A stretch of 64,000 bases of DNA from Paracidovorax wautersii. GTDB lineage: Bacteria > Pseudomonadota > Gammaproteobacteria > Burkholderiales > Burkholderiaceae_C. Positions within the stretch are counted from its first letter, which is position 1. Each line of letters opens with the position of its first letter. Below, in pieces: positions 46,276 to 56,773 of the stretch. The notes beneath the pieces were generated by a model, which saw nothing but the letters and a program-made list of their open reading frames with translations, made no database searches and was not told the DNA's origin. The stretch lies in assembly GCF_031453675.1 (NCBI RefSeq), contig NZ_JAVIZX010000001.1:4486001-4550000 (forward strand). Direction: 5' to 3'. Made by a program: the position numbers and the translations under genes.

Positions 46276-47172
46276 ATGACCCTTCCCAGCGCTCCTCTGA
46301 CCGGCAGCATCGTCGCTCTCGTCACCCCCATGCACGAAGACGGCAGCGTGGACTACCCCACGCTGCGCACCCTGATCGACTGGCACATCGCCGAGGGCAC
46401 CGACTGCATCGGCGTCGTCGGCACCACGGGCGAATCGCCCACGGTGAACGTCGAGGAGCACTGCGAGATCATCCGCGTGGCCGTCGAGCAGGCGGCCAAG
46501 CGCGTGCCCATCATGGCCGGCTGCGGTGCCAACTCCACGGCCGAGGCCATCGAGCTGGCGCGCTTTGCCAAGAAGGTGGGCGCCGACTCGCAGCTGCAGG
46601 TCGTGCCCTACTACAACAAGCCGACGCAGGAAGGCCAGTACCAGCACTTCAAGGCCATCGCCGAAGCCGTGGGCGACCTGCCCACCATCCTCTACAACGT
46701 GCCCGGCCGCTCCGTCGCCGATATGCAGCACGACACCGTGCTGCGCCTGGCGCAGGTGCCCGGCATCATCGGCATCAAGGAAGCCACCGGCAACATCGAA
46801 CGCGCGCAGTGGCTCATCCGTGACGTGCCCCAGGGCTTCGCCGTGTATTCCGGCGACGATCCGACGGCCGTGGCCCTCATGCTGTGCGGCGGCCAGGGCA
46901 ACATCAGCGTGACGGCCAACGTGGCCCCGCGCCTGATGCACGAGCTGTGCGTGGCCGCGCTGGCCGGCGACGTGCGCCGCGCCATGGACATCCAGCTGCG
47001 CCTGATGCCCGTGCACAAGCACCTCTTCGTCGAGGCCAACCCCATCCCGGTCAAGTGGGCCATGGCCCGCCTGGGCCGCTGCGGCGGCACCATGCGCCTG
47101 CCCATGACGCCCCTGAGCCCCGCCAGCGAACCGGTGGTGGAGGCCGCGCTGCGCTCCGCCGGCCTGCTCTGA
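46276..47172 (+). CDS. dapA: 4-hydroxy-tetrahydrodipicolinate synthase
   Basis: Cytosolic enzyme that condenses pyruvate with aspartate semialdehyde, the first step of the lysine/diaminopimelate branch. It has 298 residues. The Schiff-base lysine is K168 in IGIKEATG, with tyrosine Y140 (TILYNVPGR) and arginine R145 of the site present. GTTGES at 49-54 binds the substrate carboxylate. It is followed by bamC and the MBL hydrolase gene, an order common in Burkholderiales; the three are likely co-transcribed. Confidence 0.96.
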   Translation: MTLPSAPLTGSIVALVTPMHEDGSVDYPTLRTLIDWHIAEGTDCIGVVGTTGESPTVNVEEHCEIIRVAVEQAAKRVPIMAGCGANSTAEAIELARFAKKVGADSQLQVVPYYNKPTQEGQYQHFKAIAEAVGDLPTILYNVPGRSVADMQHDTVLRLAQVPGIIGIKEATGNIERAQWLIRDVPQGFAVYSGDDPTAVALMLCGGQGNISVTANVAPRLMHELCVAALAGDVRRAMDIQLRLMPVHKHLFVEANPIPVKWAMARLGRCGGTMRLPMTPLSPASEPVVEAALRSAGLL

Positions 47173-47227
47173 CCCTTTTCCGCACGGCCCCTTTCGGCAA
47201 CTCTCCCAGATCTACGAGGATTTTCGC

Positions 47228-48316
47228 GTGAACGCTTCCACCCGCCTGGGCCTGCTCGGCCTCGTTATGGCCTTGTCGGCCTGCTCCGTGCTGGAGAACG
47301 ACAAGATCGACTACAAGAGCGCCACCAAGGGATCGACCCTGGAAGTGCCGCCGGACCTGAACCAGATCGCGCGGGAGACGCGCTACGTGGTGCCGGGCGC
47401 CCCGGTCTCCGCCGCCGCCTACGAAGCCGGCCAGGCCCAGCGCCCTGCCGCATCCGCTGCAGCCGCCCCCAAGGCCATCGGCGACGTGCGCATCGAACGC
47501 GACGGCAACCAGCGCTGGCTGGTGGTCGACCGTCCGGCCGACCAGCTCTGGGAACCGGTGCGCGACTTCTGGCTGGAAAACGGCTTCATCTTCACCACCG
47601 AGCAAGCCAATCTCGGCATCCTGGAAACCGACTGGGCCGAGAACCGCGCCAAGCTGCCCCAGGACATCATCCGCTCGACCATCGGCAAGGTCTTCGATTC
47701 GCTGTACTCGACCGGCGAGCGTGATCGCTTCCGCACCCGCCTGGAGCGCGGCGCCAACGGCAGCACCGAGATCTTCATCAGCCACCGCGGCATGATCGAG
47801 GTCTACTCGTCCACGCAGAAGGACAGCACCGTCTGGCAGCCCCGGCCTGTGGACCCGGAACTGGAAACCGAATTCCTGCGCCGCCTGATGGTCAAGCTGG
47901 GCGTCAGCCAGGAGCAGGCAAAGGCCGTGGCCGCAGCGCCCGCACCCGTCATCCCCACGGCGCGCATGGCCACCGTCAACAACACCCCGGTGGTGCAGCT
48001 CGACGAAGGCTTCGACCGCGCATGGCGCCGCGTCGGCCTGTCGCTGGACCGCACCGGCTTCACGGTGGAAGACCGCGACCGCAGCCAGGGCGTGTACTTC
48101 GTGCGCTACGTGGCCCCGACCGAGAAGAAGGAACAGGGCTTCTTCAGCAAGATCTTCAGCCGCTCTCCGGATGCCGTGGCGCCGCTCAAGTACCGGATCG
48201 TCGTGCGCAGCGAAGGCGAGAAGAGCACCGCCTCCGTGCTGAACGCCGCTGGCGCGCCCGAGTCCTCGGCCAACGCCGAGCGCATCGTGCGCGTGCTGGC
48301 GGACGACCTGAAGTAA
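47228..48316 (+). CDS. bamC: Outer membrane assembly lipoprotein BamC (NlpB)
   Basis: A lipoprotein component of the Bam complex that inserts beta-barrels in the outer membrane. It has 362 residues with GTG start at 47228, GAGGA upstream. Lipobox LMALSAC with the acylated Cys about residue 19. The N-terminal stretch after it (DKIDYKSATKGSTLEVPPDL) is the segment of BamC that contacts BamD, by family knowledge; two helix-grip domains follow. Neighbour dapA upstream is the classical E. coli order as well. Confidence 0.93.
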   Translation: MNASTRLGLLGLVMALSACSVLENDKIDYKSATKGSTLEVPPDLNQIARETRYVVPGAPVSAAAYEAGQAQRPAASAAAAPKAIGDVRIERDGNQRWLVVDRPADQLWEPVRDFWLENGFIFTTEQANLGILETDWAENRAKLPQDIIRSTIGKVFDSLYSTGERDRFRTRLERGANGSTEIFISHRGMIEVYSSTQKDSTVWQPRPVDPELETEFLRRLMVKLGVSQEQAKAVAAAPAPVIPTARMATVNNTPVVQLDEGFDRAWRRVGLSLDRTGFTVEDRDRSQGVYFVRYVAPTEKKEQGFFSKIFSRSPDAVAPLKYRIVVRSEGEKSTASVLNAAGAPESSANAERIVRVLADDLK

Positions 48317-48338
48317 GCCGGGAAGGCGTTGCCGATCG

Positions 48339-49118
48339 GTGCTGCGTTTTCGCAATCTGGCCAGTGGCAGCACCGGCAACGCTACCGTCGTCGAAGGGCG
48401 CAGCGGCACGCAGACGCGCCGCCTCCTCGTCGACTGCGGCCTGGGCATCCGCCAGCTGGAATGGCGCCTGGCGGCTGCCGGCATCGCACTGCAGCAGCTC
48501 GACGGGATCTTCATCACGCATGAGCATTCCGACCACATCGGCTGCTCGCTGAAGCTGGCCCTGCGCCACCGCATACCGGTGTGGATGAGCCAGGGCACGC
48601 ATGCGGCCTTGGGCGCTCCGGATTTCGACGGCCTGCTGCGCGTGGCCTGCGACGGCGAGCCCATCGACCTGGGCGCCTTCGAGGCCCTGCCATTCACCGT
48701 GCCGCACGACGCGCGCGAGCCGCTGCACCTGCGCTGCAGCGACGGCGCCACCCACATCGGATTGCTCACCGACCTGGGCCATGCCTCCGAGCATGTGCTG
48801 CACCATCTGCAGGGCTGCCACGCCCTGCTGCTGGAGTCCAACCACGACCCCGAGATGCTCCAGGCGTCCAGCTACCCGGCCTTCCTCAAGCGGCGCATCA
48901 GCGGGCGGCTGGGCCACCTGCCCAACACGGTCTCGGCAGACATCCTGAAAGCCGTGCGGCACGACGGCCTGCAGCGCGTGGTCGCCGCGCACCTGAGCGC
49001 GCAGAACAACCGGCCGGAGCTGGCGCAGGCCGCGCTGGCCGAGGCGCTCGGCTGGAGCACCGGCGACATCGACGTCGCCCATCCGCGGGAAGGCACGGAC
49101 TGGATTGCCGTCAACTGA
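48339..49118 (+). CDS. MBL-fold metallo-hydrolase (YycJ/WalJ-like)
   Basis: A 259-residue metallo-beta-lactamase-fold hydrolase. Metal ligands: H61, H63, D65 and H66 in ITHEHSDHIG; LLTDLGHAS and ESNHDPEML supply later ligands. The N-terminus MLRFRNLASGSTGNATVVEG is the YycJ-type start. The function of the family is poorly defined, possibly a nuclease. The GTG at 48339 gives the family N-terminus and has GGGAAGG about 12 bases upstream. It follows bamC by 22 bp. Confidence 0.88.
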   Translation: MLRFRNLASGSTGNATVVEGRSGTQTRRLLVDCGLGIRQLEWRLAAAGIALQQLDGIFITHEHSDHIGCSLKLALRHRIPVWMSQGTHAALGAPDFDGLLRVACDGEPIDLGAFEALPFTVPHDAREPLHLRCSDGATHIGLLTDLGHASEHVLHHLQGCHALLLESNHDPEMLQASSYPAFLKRRISGRLGHLPNTVSADILKAVRHDGLQRVVAAHLSAQNNRPELAQAALAEALGWSTGDIDVAHPREGTDWIAVN

Positions 49119-49255
49119 TCCCGGCCTCAAAGGCCTGCTCGCCTGACCCGGTTGGCAGAAGGTCTGGGCCCGCGCCGGCCACCAGGACTGCACGCCGCAC
49201 GACGTAGCGTTCCAGCAAGGCCTTCAGGGCCGCAATCCGTCCGGTCCCGCCAAAG

Positions 49256-49287
49256 AAAAAGCCCCGACCGCGCGGTACGGGGCTTTC
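49256..49287 (-). terminator. Intrinsic terminator for the Ala-rich lipoprotein gene
   Basis: Stem AGCCCCG / CGGGGCT with loop ACCGCGCGGTA. The A-run on the left reads as a U-run for minus-strand transcripts, and a short TTT lies on the other side. It lies 40-70 bp beyond the lipoprotein stop and could also serve the MBL gene from the other direction. Confidence 0.75.
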
Positions 49288-49326
49288 GCCGTCCGGAAGC
49301 AGGTTCCGGACAGGGGGCCAATCGGC

Positions 49327-49587
49327 TTACTTGGCAGCCGATGCGCCTGCAGCAGCGGCGGCGGCTGCATCGGCAGCGGCGGCAGCAGCGTCGGAGGCGG
49401 GAGCGGATGCGGCATCGGCAGCCGGTGCGGCAGCGGCGTCGGAAGCAGGCGCTTCTGCGGGAGCTGCGGCAGGAGCGGGGGCTTCGACAGCGGCAGGAGC
49501 CGGTGCAGGAGCGGGCTCTTCCTTCTTGCCGCAAGCGGCGAGGGCTGCAGCAGCGATCAGGGCGGCCAGAACGACGGAGTTCTTCAT
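49327..49587 (-). CDS. Small Ala/Pro-rich lipoprotein
   Basis: An 86-residue lipoprotein precursor. MKNSVVLAALIAAAALAACG carries a lipobox (LAAC). The rest is low complexity, made almost entirely of Ala, Pro, Glu and Asp with repeated APASDAAAA units. It resembles small lipoproteins common in the Comamonadaceae, function unknown. The ATG at 49587 has AGGAA ten bases upstream; a longer frame to 49674 would bury the signal peptide. Its terminator is at 49256-49287. Internal repeats make copy-number change likely. Confidence 0.8.
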   Translation of the reverse strand: MKNSVVLAALIAAAALAACGKKEEPAPAPAPAAVEAPAPAAAPAEAPASDAAAAPAADAASAPASDAAAAAADAAAAAAAGASAAK

Positions 49588-49770
49588 TTCAGTGTTTCCT
49601 ATTGGACAGACGATTCTTTGAATGGCCATGACGTCCACCTCTTGCAGCGGTGCGCTGTGGCTGTATGCGCTCAAGGGCGCTCTGGTTTTGAAACCAGTTC
49701 GAAATTATAGGGAGGTTTTGTCAATCCTGACTAACGCTGACAGCAGGAAATACGCGGCTTTGCCAGCGCT

Positions 49771-50301
49771 TCACAAACCCAGCGTGGTAGCGGGAAAGCC
49801 GGGGCTGCTGCGGCGCAGCAGCCACTCGTCCAGCGATTCCCGCAGCCGCTGGCAGCGCTCGGGCTCGGATCCGCTCACCCCCGCGCAGCGCTGCGGGTCC
49901 AGCCGGTGCAGCGCCCAACTCGGAGACCAGAGCGCACTCGGCAACTCCACGGAACTCGCGGCGGCCCGGCGGCACTCGATGATGTGACCCCAGGTGCCAC
50001 GCCAGTGCACGAAGCGCGGATGGGCGCGCACGATCTCGTCGAAGCCACCGGCCAGCAGCACGAACCGCCGCCCGCTGCGCGCCCAGGCCTCCAAGGACTC
50101 CGTCACGCTGCGCTCGCTCAGCGGCCAGTCGCCGAATTGCGCATCGCTGAGCACCAATTCCGGCCATCCCTCGCGCGCCGCGCAAGCCAGAGCATCGCGG
50201 ACCAGGCCACGAAAGGCCTCGCGCCCGTCGAACCGACCAGAGGGCAGTCCCCCACCCCACGGTACGGGTGCGTCAGCACCTTCGGCAGGCAGCTTGGGCA
50301 T
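49771..50301 (-). CDS. Conserved hypothetical protein, 176 residues
   Basis: I do not recognise the family. It is a soluble protein with an acidic-aromatic middle (EGWPELVLSDAQFGDWPLSE) and a second part RRFVLLAGGFDEIVRAHPRF suggestive of an alpha/beta fold. It has no membrane helix and no signal peptide. It begins 15 bp after the JmjC-type oxygenase gene on the same strand and so is probably co-expressed with it. The layout and normal codon use support a real gene. A link to translation or ribosome modification through its neighbour is only a guess. Confidence 0.75.
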   Translation of the reverse strand: MPKLPAEGADAPVPWGGGLPSGRFDGREAFRGLVRDALACAAREGWPELVLSDAQFGDWPLSERSVTESLEAWARSGRRFVLLAGGFDEIVRAHPRFVHWRGTWGHIIECRRAAASSVELPSALWSPSWALHRLDPQRCAGVSGSEPERCQRLRESLDEWLLRRSSPGFPATTLGL

Positions 50302-50316
50302 GCGAAGCTTCAGGGT

Positions 50317-51456
50317 TCAGGACTGCGGATCGGGATGCGCCCAGCCGGTTTCGCACCAGGCCGACAGCAACTCCAGCGCGTCGTCGCTGGCCCGGGCCAG
50401 GTCCGCGGCGGTAAGGAAGCGCTGGTCCGCAAGCCGCCGCATGAGTGTGGCGTCACGGCCGCCGGCGCGGTAGCTATCGCCGTTGATGAACACATGGCGC
50501 TCGTCGTACATCATGCGCGTGCGCCGGTCCAGCGCCACACCTTCCAGCATCTGCATGGCTTCGGCGGGCTCGAACCAGACGTTGGACTTGGGTTCGGTCA
50601 GGCACTCGCCCAGCGCGCGCTCCAGGCCGCCCGGCTGCGCCAGCGCGCGTTGCACCGCGTCGCGGGCGAACTCCTGCAGCTGCGCGGGAATGGCCCCCGG
50701 ACGGTCGACGGCGGGCTGCTTGGGATCGCGGTAGATGGGCGAATCCTCTTCGTCGCCCGCCTCGTCGGCCACGCGCATCAGCACCTCGCGGGCCAGCTCG
50801 GCGCGGTTGGCCGAGCGAAAGCCGATGGAGTAGGTCATGCACTCGCCCTCGGCGATGCCGTCGTGGGCCCAGCCGGGCGGCAGATAGAGCATGTCGCCCG
50901 GCTCCAGCACGAACTCCTGTTCGGGCACGAAGTTCGCCAGGATCTTCAGCGGCAGGCCGCCGCGCAGGCTCAGGTCCTTTTGCCGGCCGATGCGCCAGCG
51001 GCGTCGGCCGTGCGCCTGCAGCAGGAAGACGTCGTAGCTGTCGAAGTGCGGGCCCACGCCGCCGCCGTCGGTGGCATAGCTGATCATCAGATCGTCCAGG
51101 CGCGCCTCGGGCACGAACCGGAACTGCTGCAGCAGCGCGTGCGTGGCGTCGTCATGCAGGTCCACGCCCTGCACCAGCACCGTCCATTCCGGCGTCTTCA
51201 GCGGCGGGATAGAGCGCCGCGGAATCGGTCCATGGCGCAAGGACCACTGGCCCTTCTTGTGCTGGATCATGCGCGATTCCACGCCTTCCTCACCGGCCAG
51301 CGCGAACAGCTCGGCGCGCCCCACGGGCGGCTCGAACTGCGCGATCGCCTGGCGAACGAGGAGGGGTTTCTTGTGCCAGTACGTGCGCATGAACTGCGCA
51401 GGCGTCAGGCCGCCCAGCAGGGCCAGCGGTTGTTGGATATCCATGGAGATTTGCAT
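50317..51456 (-). CDS. roxA: JmjC/cupin 2-oxoglutarate oxygenase, ribosomal oxygenase RoxA (YcfD)-like
   Basis: A cupin-8/JmjC-type Fe(II)- and 2-oxoglutarate-dependent oxygenase of 379 residues, the size of E. coli RoxA, which hydroxylates an arginine of ribosomal protein L16. The iron ligands are H137 and D139 in GPHFDSYDVF and H198 in PPGWAHDG. The N-terminal LLGGLTPAQFMRTYWHKKPL is the family start. The start could be 51456 or 51444; both are compatible, and a longer open frame reaches into the divergent gene. Divergent from the FKBP gene with only about 40 bp between. Confidence 0.88.
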   Translation of the reverse strand: MQISMDIQQPLALLGGLTPAQFMRTYWHKKPLLVRQAIAQFEPPVGRAELFALAGEEGVESRMIQHKKGQWSLRHGPIPRRSIPPLKTPEWTVLVQGVDLHDDATHALLQQFRFVPEARLDDLMISYATDGGGVGPHFDSYDVFLLQAHGRRRWRIGRQKDLSLRGGLPLKILANFVPEQEFVLEPGDMLYLPPGWAHDGIAEGECMTYSIGFRSANRAELAREVLMRVADEAGDEEDSPIYRDPKQPAVDRPGAIPAQLQEFARDAVQRALAQPGGLERALGECLTEPKSNVWFEPAEAMQMLEGVALDRRTRMMYDERHVFINGDSYRAGGRDATLMRRLADQRFLTAADLARASDDALELLSAWCETGWAHPDPQS

Positions 51457-51496
51457 GCCGCTGTCGCGGCCCGGGTCGAACTGCGACAATTCTCCT

Positions 51497-52021
51497 ATGG
51501 AAATTACCGAACAATGTGTGGTCGCCTTGACCTGGATCCTGAAAGACACGCTTGGCGAGGAGCTTGACGTGCTCGACGAGCCGGTGGAGTTTCTAGTGGG
51601 CGGGGACGATCTGCTCGCCCGCCTGGAAGAAGCCTTGCAGGGCCATTCCGCGGGCGCGTCGCTGTCCCTGCATCTGGAGCCCGAAGAAGCCTTTGGCGAC
51701 TACCAGGAGAAGCTGCTGTTCCTGGAGCCGCGCTCCCTGTTCCCTGCGGACATCGAGGAAGGCATGACCTTCGAGGGCTCTGCGCTGCCCGAGGGCAGCA
51801 ACCCCGACGCGCCGCGCGATGCGCTGTACACGGTGGCCCAGCTCTATCCGGACCATGTGGTGCTGGACGGCAACCACCCTCTCGCAGGCATTGCACTGCG
51901 CCTGCACCTGCAGGTGCACGGCGTGCGCGAAGCGACGGAAGACGAGATCGGCCGCGGCACGGCAGGCACCGGCTTCTTCCGCATCCAGCCGCAGGCGCCG
52001 GGCAACGATCTGCTGCATTGA
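51497..52021 (+). CDS. FKBP-type peptidyl-prolyl isomerase, SlyD-like
   Basis: A 174-residue prolyl isomerase of the SlyD type, a cytosolic folding helper. The FKBP half begins with CVVALTWILKDTLGEELD, and the inserted flap domain runs about 65-135 (EEAFGDYQEKLLFLEP). It lacks the His/Cys-rich metal-binding tail of E. coli SlyD, so nickel handling is not expected. The start at 51497 is the only ATG that gives the family N-terminus; the longer open frame reads through the oxygenase gene. A terminator follows the stop. Confidence 0.88.
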   Translation: MEITEQCVVALTWILKDTLGEELDVLDEPVEFLVGGDDLLARLEEALQGHSAGASLSLHLEPEEAFGDYQEKLLFLEPRSLFPADIEEGMTFEGSALPEGSNPDAPRDALYTVAQLYPDHVVLDGNHPLAGIALRLHLQVHGVREATEDEIGRGTAGTGFFRIQPQAPGNDLLH

Positions 52022-52041
52022 TCAGCGTTGGACGCACCCAA

Positions 52042-52072
52042 AGAAAAAACGGGCCGCAGGGCCCGTTTTTCT
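52042..52072. terminator. Bidirectional intrinsic terminator
   Basis: AACGGGCC / GGCCCGTT stem with a four-base loop, A-run on one side and T-run on the other. It lies between the converging FKBP and glycine-zipper lipoprotein genes. Confidence 0.9.
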
Positions 52073-52087
52073 TGGAGAGTGTTCCCC

Positions 52088-52588
52088 TTACATGCGCGAG
52101 ATCTGGCCGCCGTTGATGCGCACGCGGTCGCCGTTGCGCAGGTCACCCGGGGAAGCCACTTCGTACACTCGCTGGCCGCCCTGGTCCAGGTTGATGATCA
52201 GGCGGTACCCCTCGACCGGACCGTTATTGTTGCCGCGGCCCTCGATGGCATTGCCGGCCACACCGCCGCCCACCGCGCCGAGCACCGTGGCGGCTGCCCG
52301 GCCGCTGCCGCCGCCGACCTGATTGCCCAGCACGCCGCCGACCACCGCGCCCAGGATGGCACCGGTGCCGCTGGTGCGGCCGCGGGCCTGCAGGGTCTCG
52401 ATCTGGGCCACCGTGCCGTATTCCGTGCCGTACTGCGTGTTGGCCGGCACCGTATTGGGTGCCGGGTAGGCTGGGTAGCCGGCGCCGGACTGGGCCGGAT
52501 AGGGACCGGGCTGGGCACAGGCGGCCAGGGTGCCGGCCACGACCACCGAAGCAGCCAGAGACATGAAGCGGGAAGACGGTTTACGCAT
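52088..52588 (-). CDS. Glycine-zipper 2TM lipoprotein (SlyB/PcP-like)
   Basis: A 166-residue outer-membrane lipoprotein precursor. Signal peptide ends in the lipobox TLAAC (Cys about 24). After a Pro/Tyr-rich spacer comes the glycine zipper GTGAILGAVVGGVLGNQVGG with GAVGGGVAGNAIEG (about 73-110), which can form a two-helix hairpin in a membrane. A C-terminal beta-rich part (YRLIINLDQGGQRVYEVASP) ends the protein. It fits the SlyB/PcP group, general envelope-stability proteins. AAGGAG eight bases before the ATG at 52588 supports the start. Confidence 0.88.
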   Translation of the reverse strand: MRKPSSRFMSLAASVVVAGTLAACAQPGPYPAQSGAGYPAYPAPNTVPANTQYGTEYGTVAQIETLQARGRTSGTGAILGAVVGGVLGNQVGGGSGRAAATVLGAVGGGVAGNAIEGRGNNNGPVEGYRLIINLDQGGQRVYEVASPGDLRNGDRVRINGGQISRM

Positions 52589-52760
52589 GGTTGAACTCCT
52601 TTGTCTATGCAATGGCCGGTCTGGCCGCTGCGTTGACCCATTGCACCATTGCACACACTTGCAACACTGCGCGGAGATACCGCCGCCCCCTGCCGTCCTG
52701 CATCAGGCCGGACCGTAGGCCAAAGCCTTACAGAGCCGCCCCCACTCAGGTGGCCTGCTA

Positions 52761-53210
52761 CTACTGCTTTCCTGTGGAGCCGTATCCGCCCTCGCCCCGT
52801 TCGGAGACATCGGCGAAGGCATTCACTACATTGAACTGCGCCTGTACCACCGGCACGATCACCAGTTGCGCCAGACGCTCCATGGGCTGAAGGGTGAACG
52901 GCACGTCGCTGCGATTCCAGGCGCTGACCATCAGCTGGCCCTGGTAGTCGCTGTCGATCAGGCCGACCAGGTTGCCCAGCACGATGCCGTGCTTGTGACC
53001 AAGGCCTGAACGGGGAAGGATGAGCGCGGCATAGGCCGGGTCCTTGAGGTGGATGGCCATGCCCGTGGGCACCAGTTGCCAGGCGTTCGGGGCCAGCGTC
53101 AAGGGCTCCTCCAGGCAGGCCCGCAGGTCCAGGCCGGCGCTGCCGGGCGTTGCGTAGGCCGGCAGTTGGTCAGCCAGGCGGGGATCGAGAACTTTGACGT
53201 CGAGTTTCAC
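52761..53210 (-). CDS. dut: dUTP diphosphatase
   Basis: Trimeric enzyme that hydrolyses dUTP to dUMP and keeps uracil out of DNA; 149 residues, as in E. coli (151). Conserved motifs in order: [10 protein letters not shown] (1), [13 protein letters not shown] (2), [12 protein letters not shown] (3), [11 protein letters not shown] (4) and the C-terminal GEGGYGSTG (5). The GTG at 53210 is the only start that matches the family N-terminus ([12 protein letters not shown]). It starts eight bases after the stop of the frame-disrupted membrane gene, so it is probably in one operon with that gene and coaBC. Confidence 0.95.
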   Translation of the reverse strand: MKLDVKVLDPRLADQLPAYATPGSAGLDLRACLEEPLTLAPNAWQLVPTGMAIHLKDPAYAALILPRSGLGHKHGIVLGNLVGLIDSDYQGQLMVSAWNRSDVPFTLQPMERLAQLVIVPVVQAQFNVVNAFADVSERGEGGYGSTGKQ

Positions 53211-53217
53211 GCGGGAA

Positions 53218-53707
53218 TCACTTTCGGGGGCGGGACGAGGACTGCGGCGGTGCGCGCCGCTGAAGGCCGCGCCACAGGAGTTGCAAGAAAGAGGAAGGCG
53301 GGGCCTCGGCACTGCGAGGGGATGCGGGGCCCGACAGCGCCGACACGGCTGCATGCCCGAGCCACAGCAAAAAGCCCAGGAAGGCCAGCCCGACCATGGA
53401 AACCGTGCCGTGCAGGAAAAACAAGGCCCCCAGGACCAGCAGGCCCGCAGCCAGCATGCGCCGGAGCCCGCAACAGGCGCAGCAGGATCGCCCTGGAGGC
53501 CTGCGAGACCGTCGATGGAGACGGCGCCGCCGGCCGACCGGCAGCGCCCGTCTTGCGGCGATCGCCGCCGCGCTGGGCGCGCGCAGGCTGCTGTGCAGTG
53601 CCGGCGGCACCGACCGGCTGGCGGGGCGACTGCGTGAGACGCTCCACATAGCTGGCGAAATCGCCGTCGGGCGGCGTGTCCCATTCGGGCCGCGAAAAGG
53701 CGGACAT
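53218..53707 (-). pseudogene. Membrane protein gene with an apparent frameshift, between coaBC and dut
   Basis: The first part, from the ATG at 53707, reads [20 protein letters not shown] and continues sensibly as far as [14 protein letters not shown]. Near 53465-53485 sense moves to another frame, which reads [20 protein letters not shown] and [19 protein letters not shown] (two hydrophobic stretches) and ends RPRK-stop at 53218. A one-base change in the C/G-rich stretch around 53470 would join them into a protein of about 163 residues. The first frame does not stop until 53207 but loses hydrophobic character after the switch. Function is unknown. Position in the coaBC-dut operon, eight bases before dut, suggests a formerly intact gene. 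Confidence 0.6.
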
Positions 53708-53739
53708 GGCGGTCCTCTCGGAAATGGAGTGCGAACGGA

Positions 53740-54960
53740 TCAGGCAGAGGTCGGCAGCCGGCGTGCGATGTCCGCCACCAGCTGCTGGGCCAGCACGCGC
53801 TTGGAGGCCTGCGGCAGCTCGCGGTGTCCCTGCGAGTCGACCAGCAGCAGGGCGTTGTCGTCCCGGCCGAAGGTGGCGGGGCCGATGTTGCCCACCAGCA
53901 TGGGCACGCCCTTGCGCAGGCGCTTGGCGCTGGCGTGTGCCAGCAGGTCTTCGCTCTCCGCCGCAAAGCCGACGCAGAACAGCGCCCCGGAACGCGCCCG
54001 GTCAGAATGGGCCACGGTGGCCAGAATGTCGGGGTTCTCGACGAAGGCCAGAGGCGGCACCTCGCCCGAGCCGTCCTTCTTGATCTTGTGCGCCGCGGCC
54101 TGCGCCGGACGCCAGTCGGCCACGGCGGCCGTTGCTATGAAAACAGAAGCATAAGGCGCTTGGGATTCAACGGCTGCGAGCATTTCCGACGCAGACTGCA
54201 CATCGATGCGCCGCACGCCGCGCGGTGTCGGCAGGTGCACGGGGCCGGCCACCAGCGTGACCTCGGCACCCGCCTCGCGGGCGGCGCGGGCGATGGCAAA
54301 GCCCATCTTGCCGCTGGAGCGGTTGGTGATGCCGCGCACCGGATCGATGGCCTCGAAGGTGGGGCCGGCCGTGATCAGCACCTGCTGCCCTGCCAGCACC
54401 TGGGGAGCGAAGAAGGCCGTCAGTTCCTGCAGGATCTCGTTGGGCTCCAGCATGCGGCCGTCGCCGGTCTCGCCGCAGGCCTGGTCGCCGTTGCCCACGC
54501 CCAGCACCCTCGCGCCGTCCTTCGCCAACTGTGCCAGATTGCGCTGCGTGGCGGGGTGGGCCCACATCTCGCGGTTCATGGCGGGTGCCAGCAGCAGCGG
54601 CACGCGGTCGATGGGGCGGGCCAGGCACAGCAGGCTCAGCAGTTCGTCGGCCCGGCCCTGCACCAGGCGGGCGATGAAGTCGGCGCTGCAGGGCGCGATC
54701 AGAATCGCATCCGCCTCGCGGCTGAGGTTGATGTGCGGCATGTTGTTGGGCTCACGCGCATCCCACTGCGAACCGTAGACCGCACGGCCGGTCAGCGCCT
54801 GCATGGTCACCGGCGTGATGAATTGTGCTGCGGCCTCGGTCATGACGACCTGCACGGTGGCGCCTGCCTTGATCATCAGGCGGCTGAGTTCCGCCGCCTT
54901 GTAACAGGCCACACCGCCACTCAGGCCCAGGACGATGTGTTTGCCAGCAAGCTCGTTCAT
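53740..54960 (-). CDS. coaBC: Bifunctional phosphopantothenoylcysteine decarboxylase / phosphopantothenate-cysteine ligase
   Basis: A 406-residue bifunctional enzyme for two steps of coenzyme A synthesis. The N-terminal flavin decarboxylase half has [19 protein letters not shown] (about 10-28), [20 protein letters not shown], the PxMNxxMW motif (PAMNREMW) and the active Cys in [11 protein letters not shown]. The C-terminal synthetase half (from about 190) has [12 protein letters not shown] and the loop KIKKDGSG. The ATG at 54960 is chosen over an open upstream extension that overlaps the pyrG promoter. Bases around 54130-54170, encoding [11 protein letters not shown], resemble half of the dispersed repeat. 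It is divergent from pyrG, with 103 bp between starts. Confidence 0.94.
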   Translation of the reverse strand: MNELAGKHIVLGLSGGVACYKAAELSRLMIKAGATVQVVMTEAAAQFITPVTMQALTGRAVYGSQWDAREPNNMPHINLSREADAILIAPCSADFIARLVQGRADELLSLLCLARPIDRVPLLLAPAMNREMWAHPATQRNLAQLAKDGARVLGVGNGDQACGETGDGRMLEPNEILQELTAFFAPQVLAGQQVLITAGPTFEAIDPVRGITNRSSGKMGFAIARAAREAGAEVTLVAGPVHLPTPRGVRRIDVQSASEMLAAVESQAPYASVFIATAAVADWRPAQAAAHKIKKDGSGEVPPLAFVENPDILATVAHSDRARSGALFCVGFAAESEDLLAHASAKRLRKGVPMLVGNIGPATFGRDDNALLLVDSQGHRELPQASKRVLAQQLVADIARRLPTSA

Positions 54961-55036
54961 GGGGCCGGAATTTAGCAGACGGAGCTTGTGGGCTTGGGAG
55001 CCGGGGCGGCAAAGCCCGGCGGGCAGGCCTCTATAA

Positions 55037-56755
<1,719 letters not shown>

Positions 56756-56773
56756 CACCGCAGGAGACTCGCC

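Noticed and set aside
49704-49724. TTGACA and TATAAT on the minus strand upstream of the small lipoprotein gene
   Set aside because: Both hexamers are perfect, but the spacer is only 9 bp, too short for one sigma-70 promoter. Either hexamer could belong to a different pairing, so no promoter is called.
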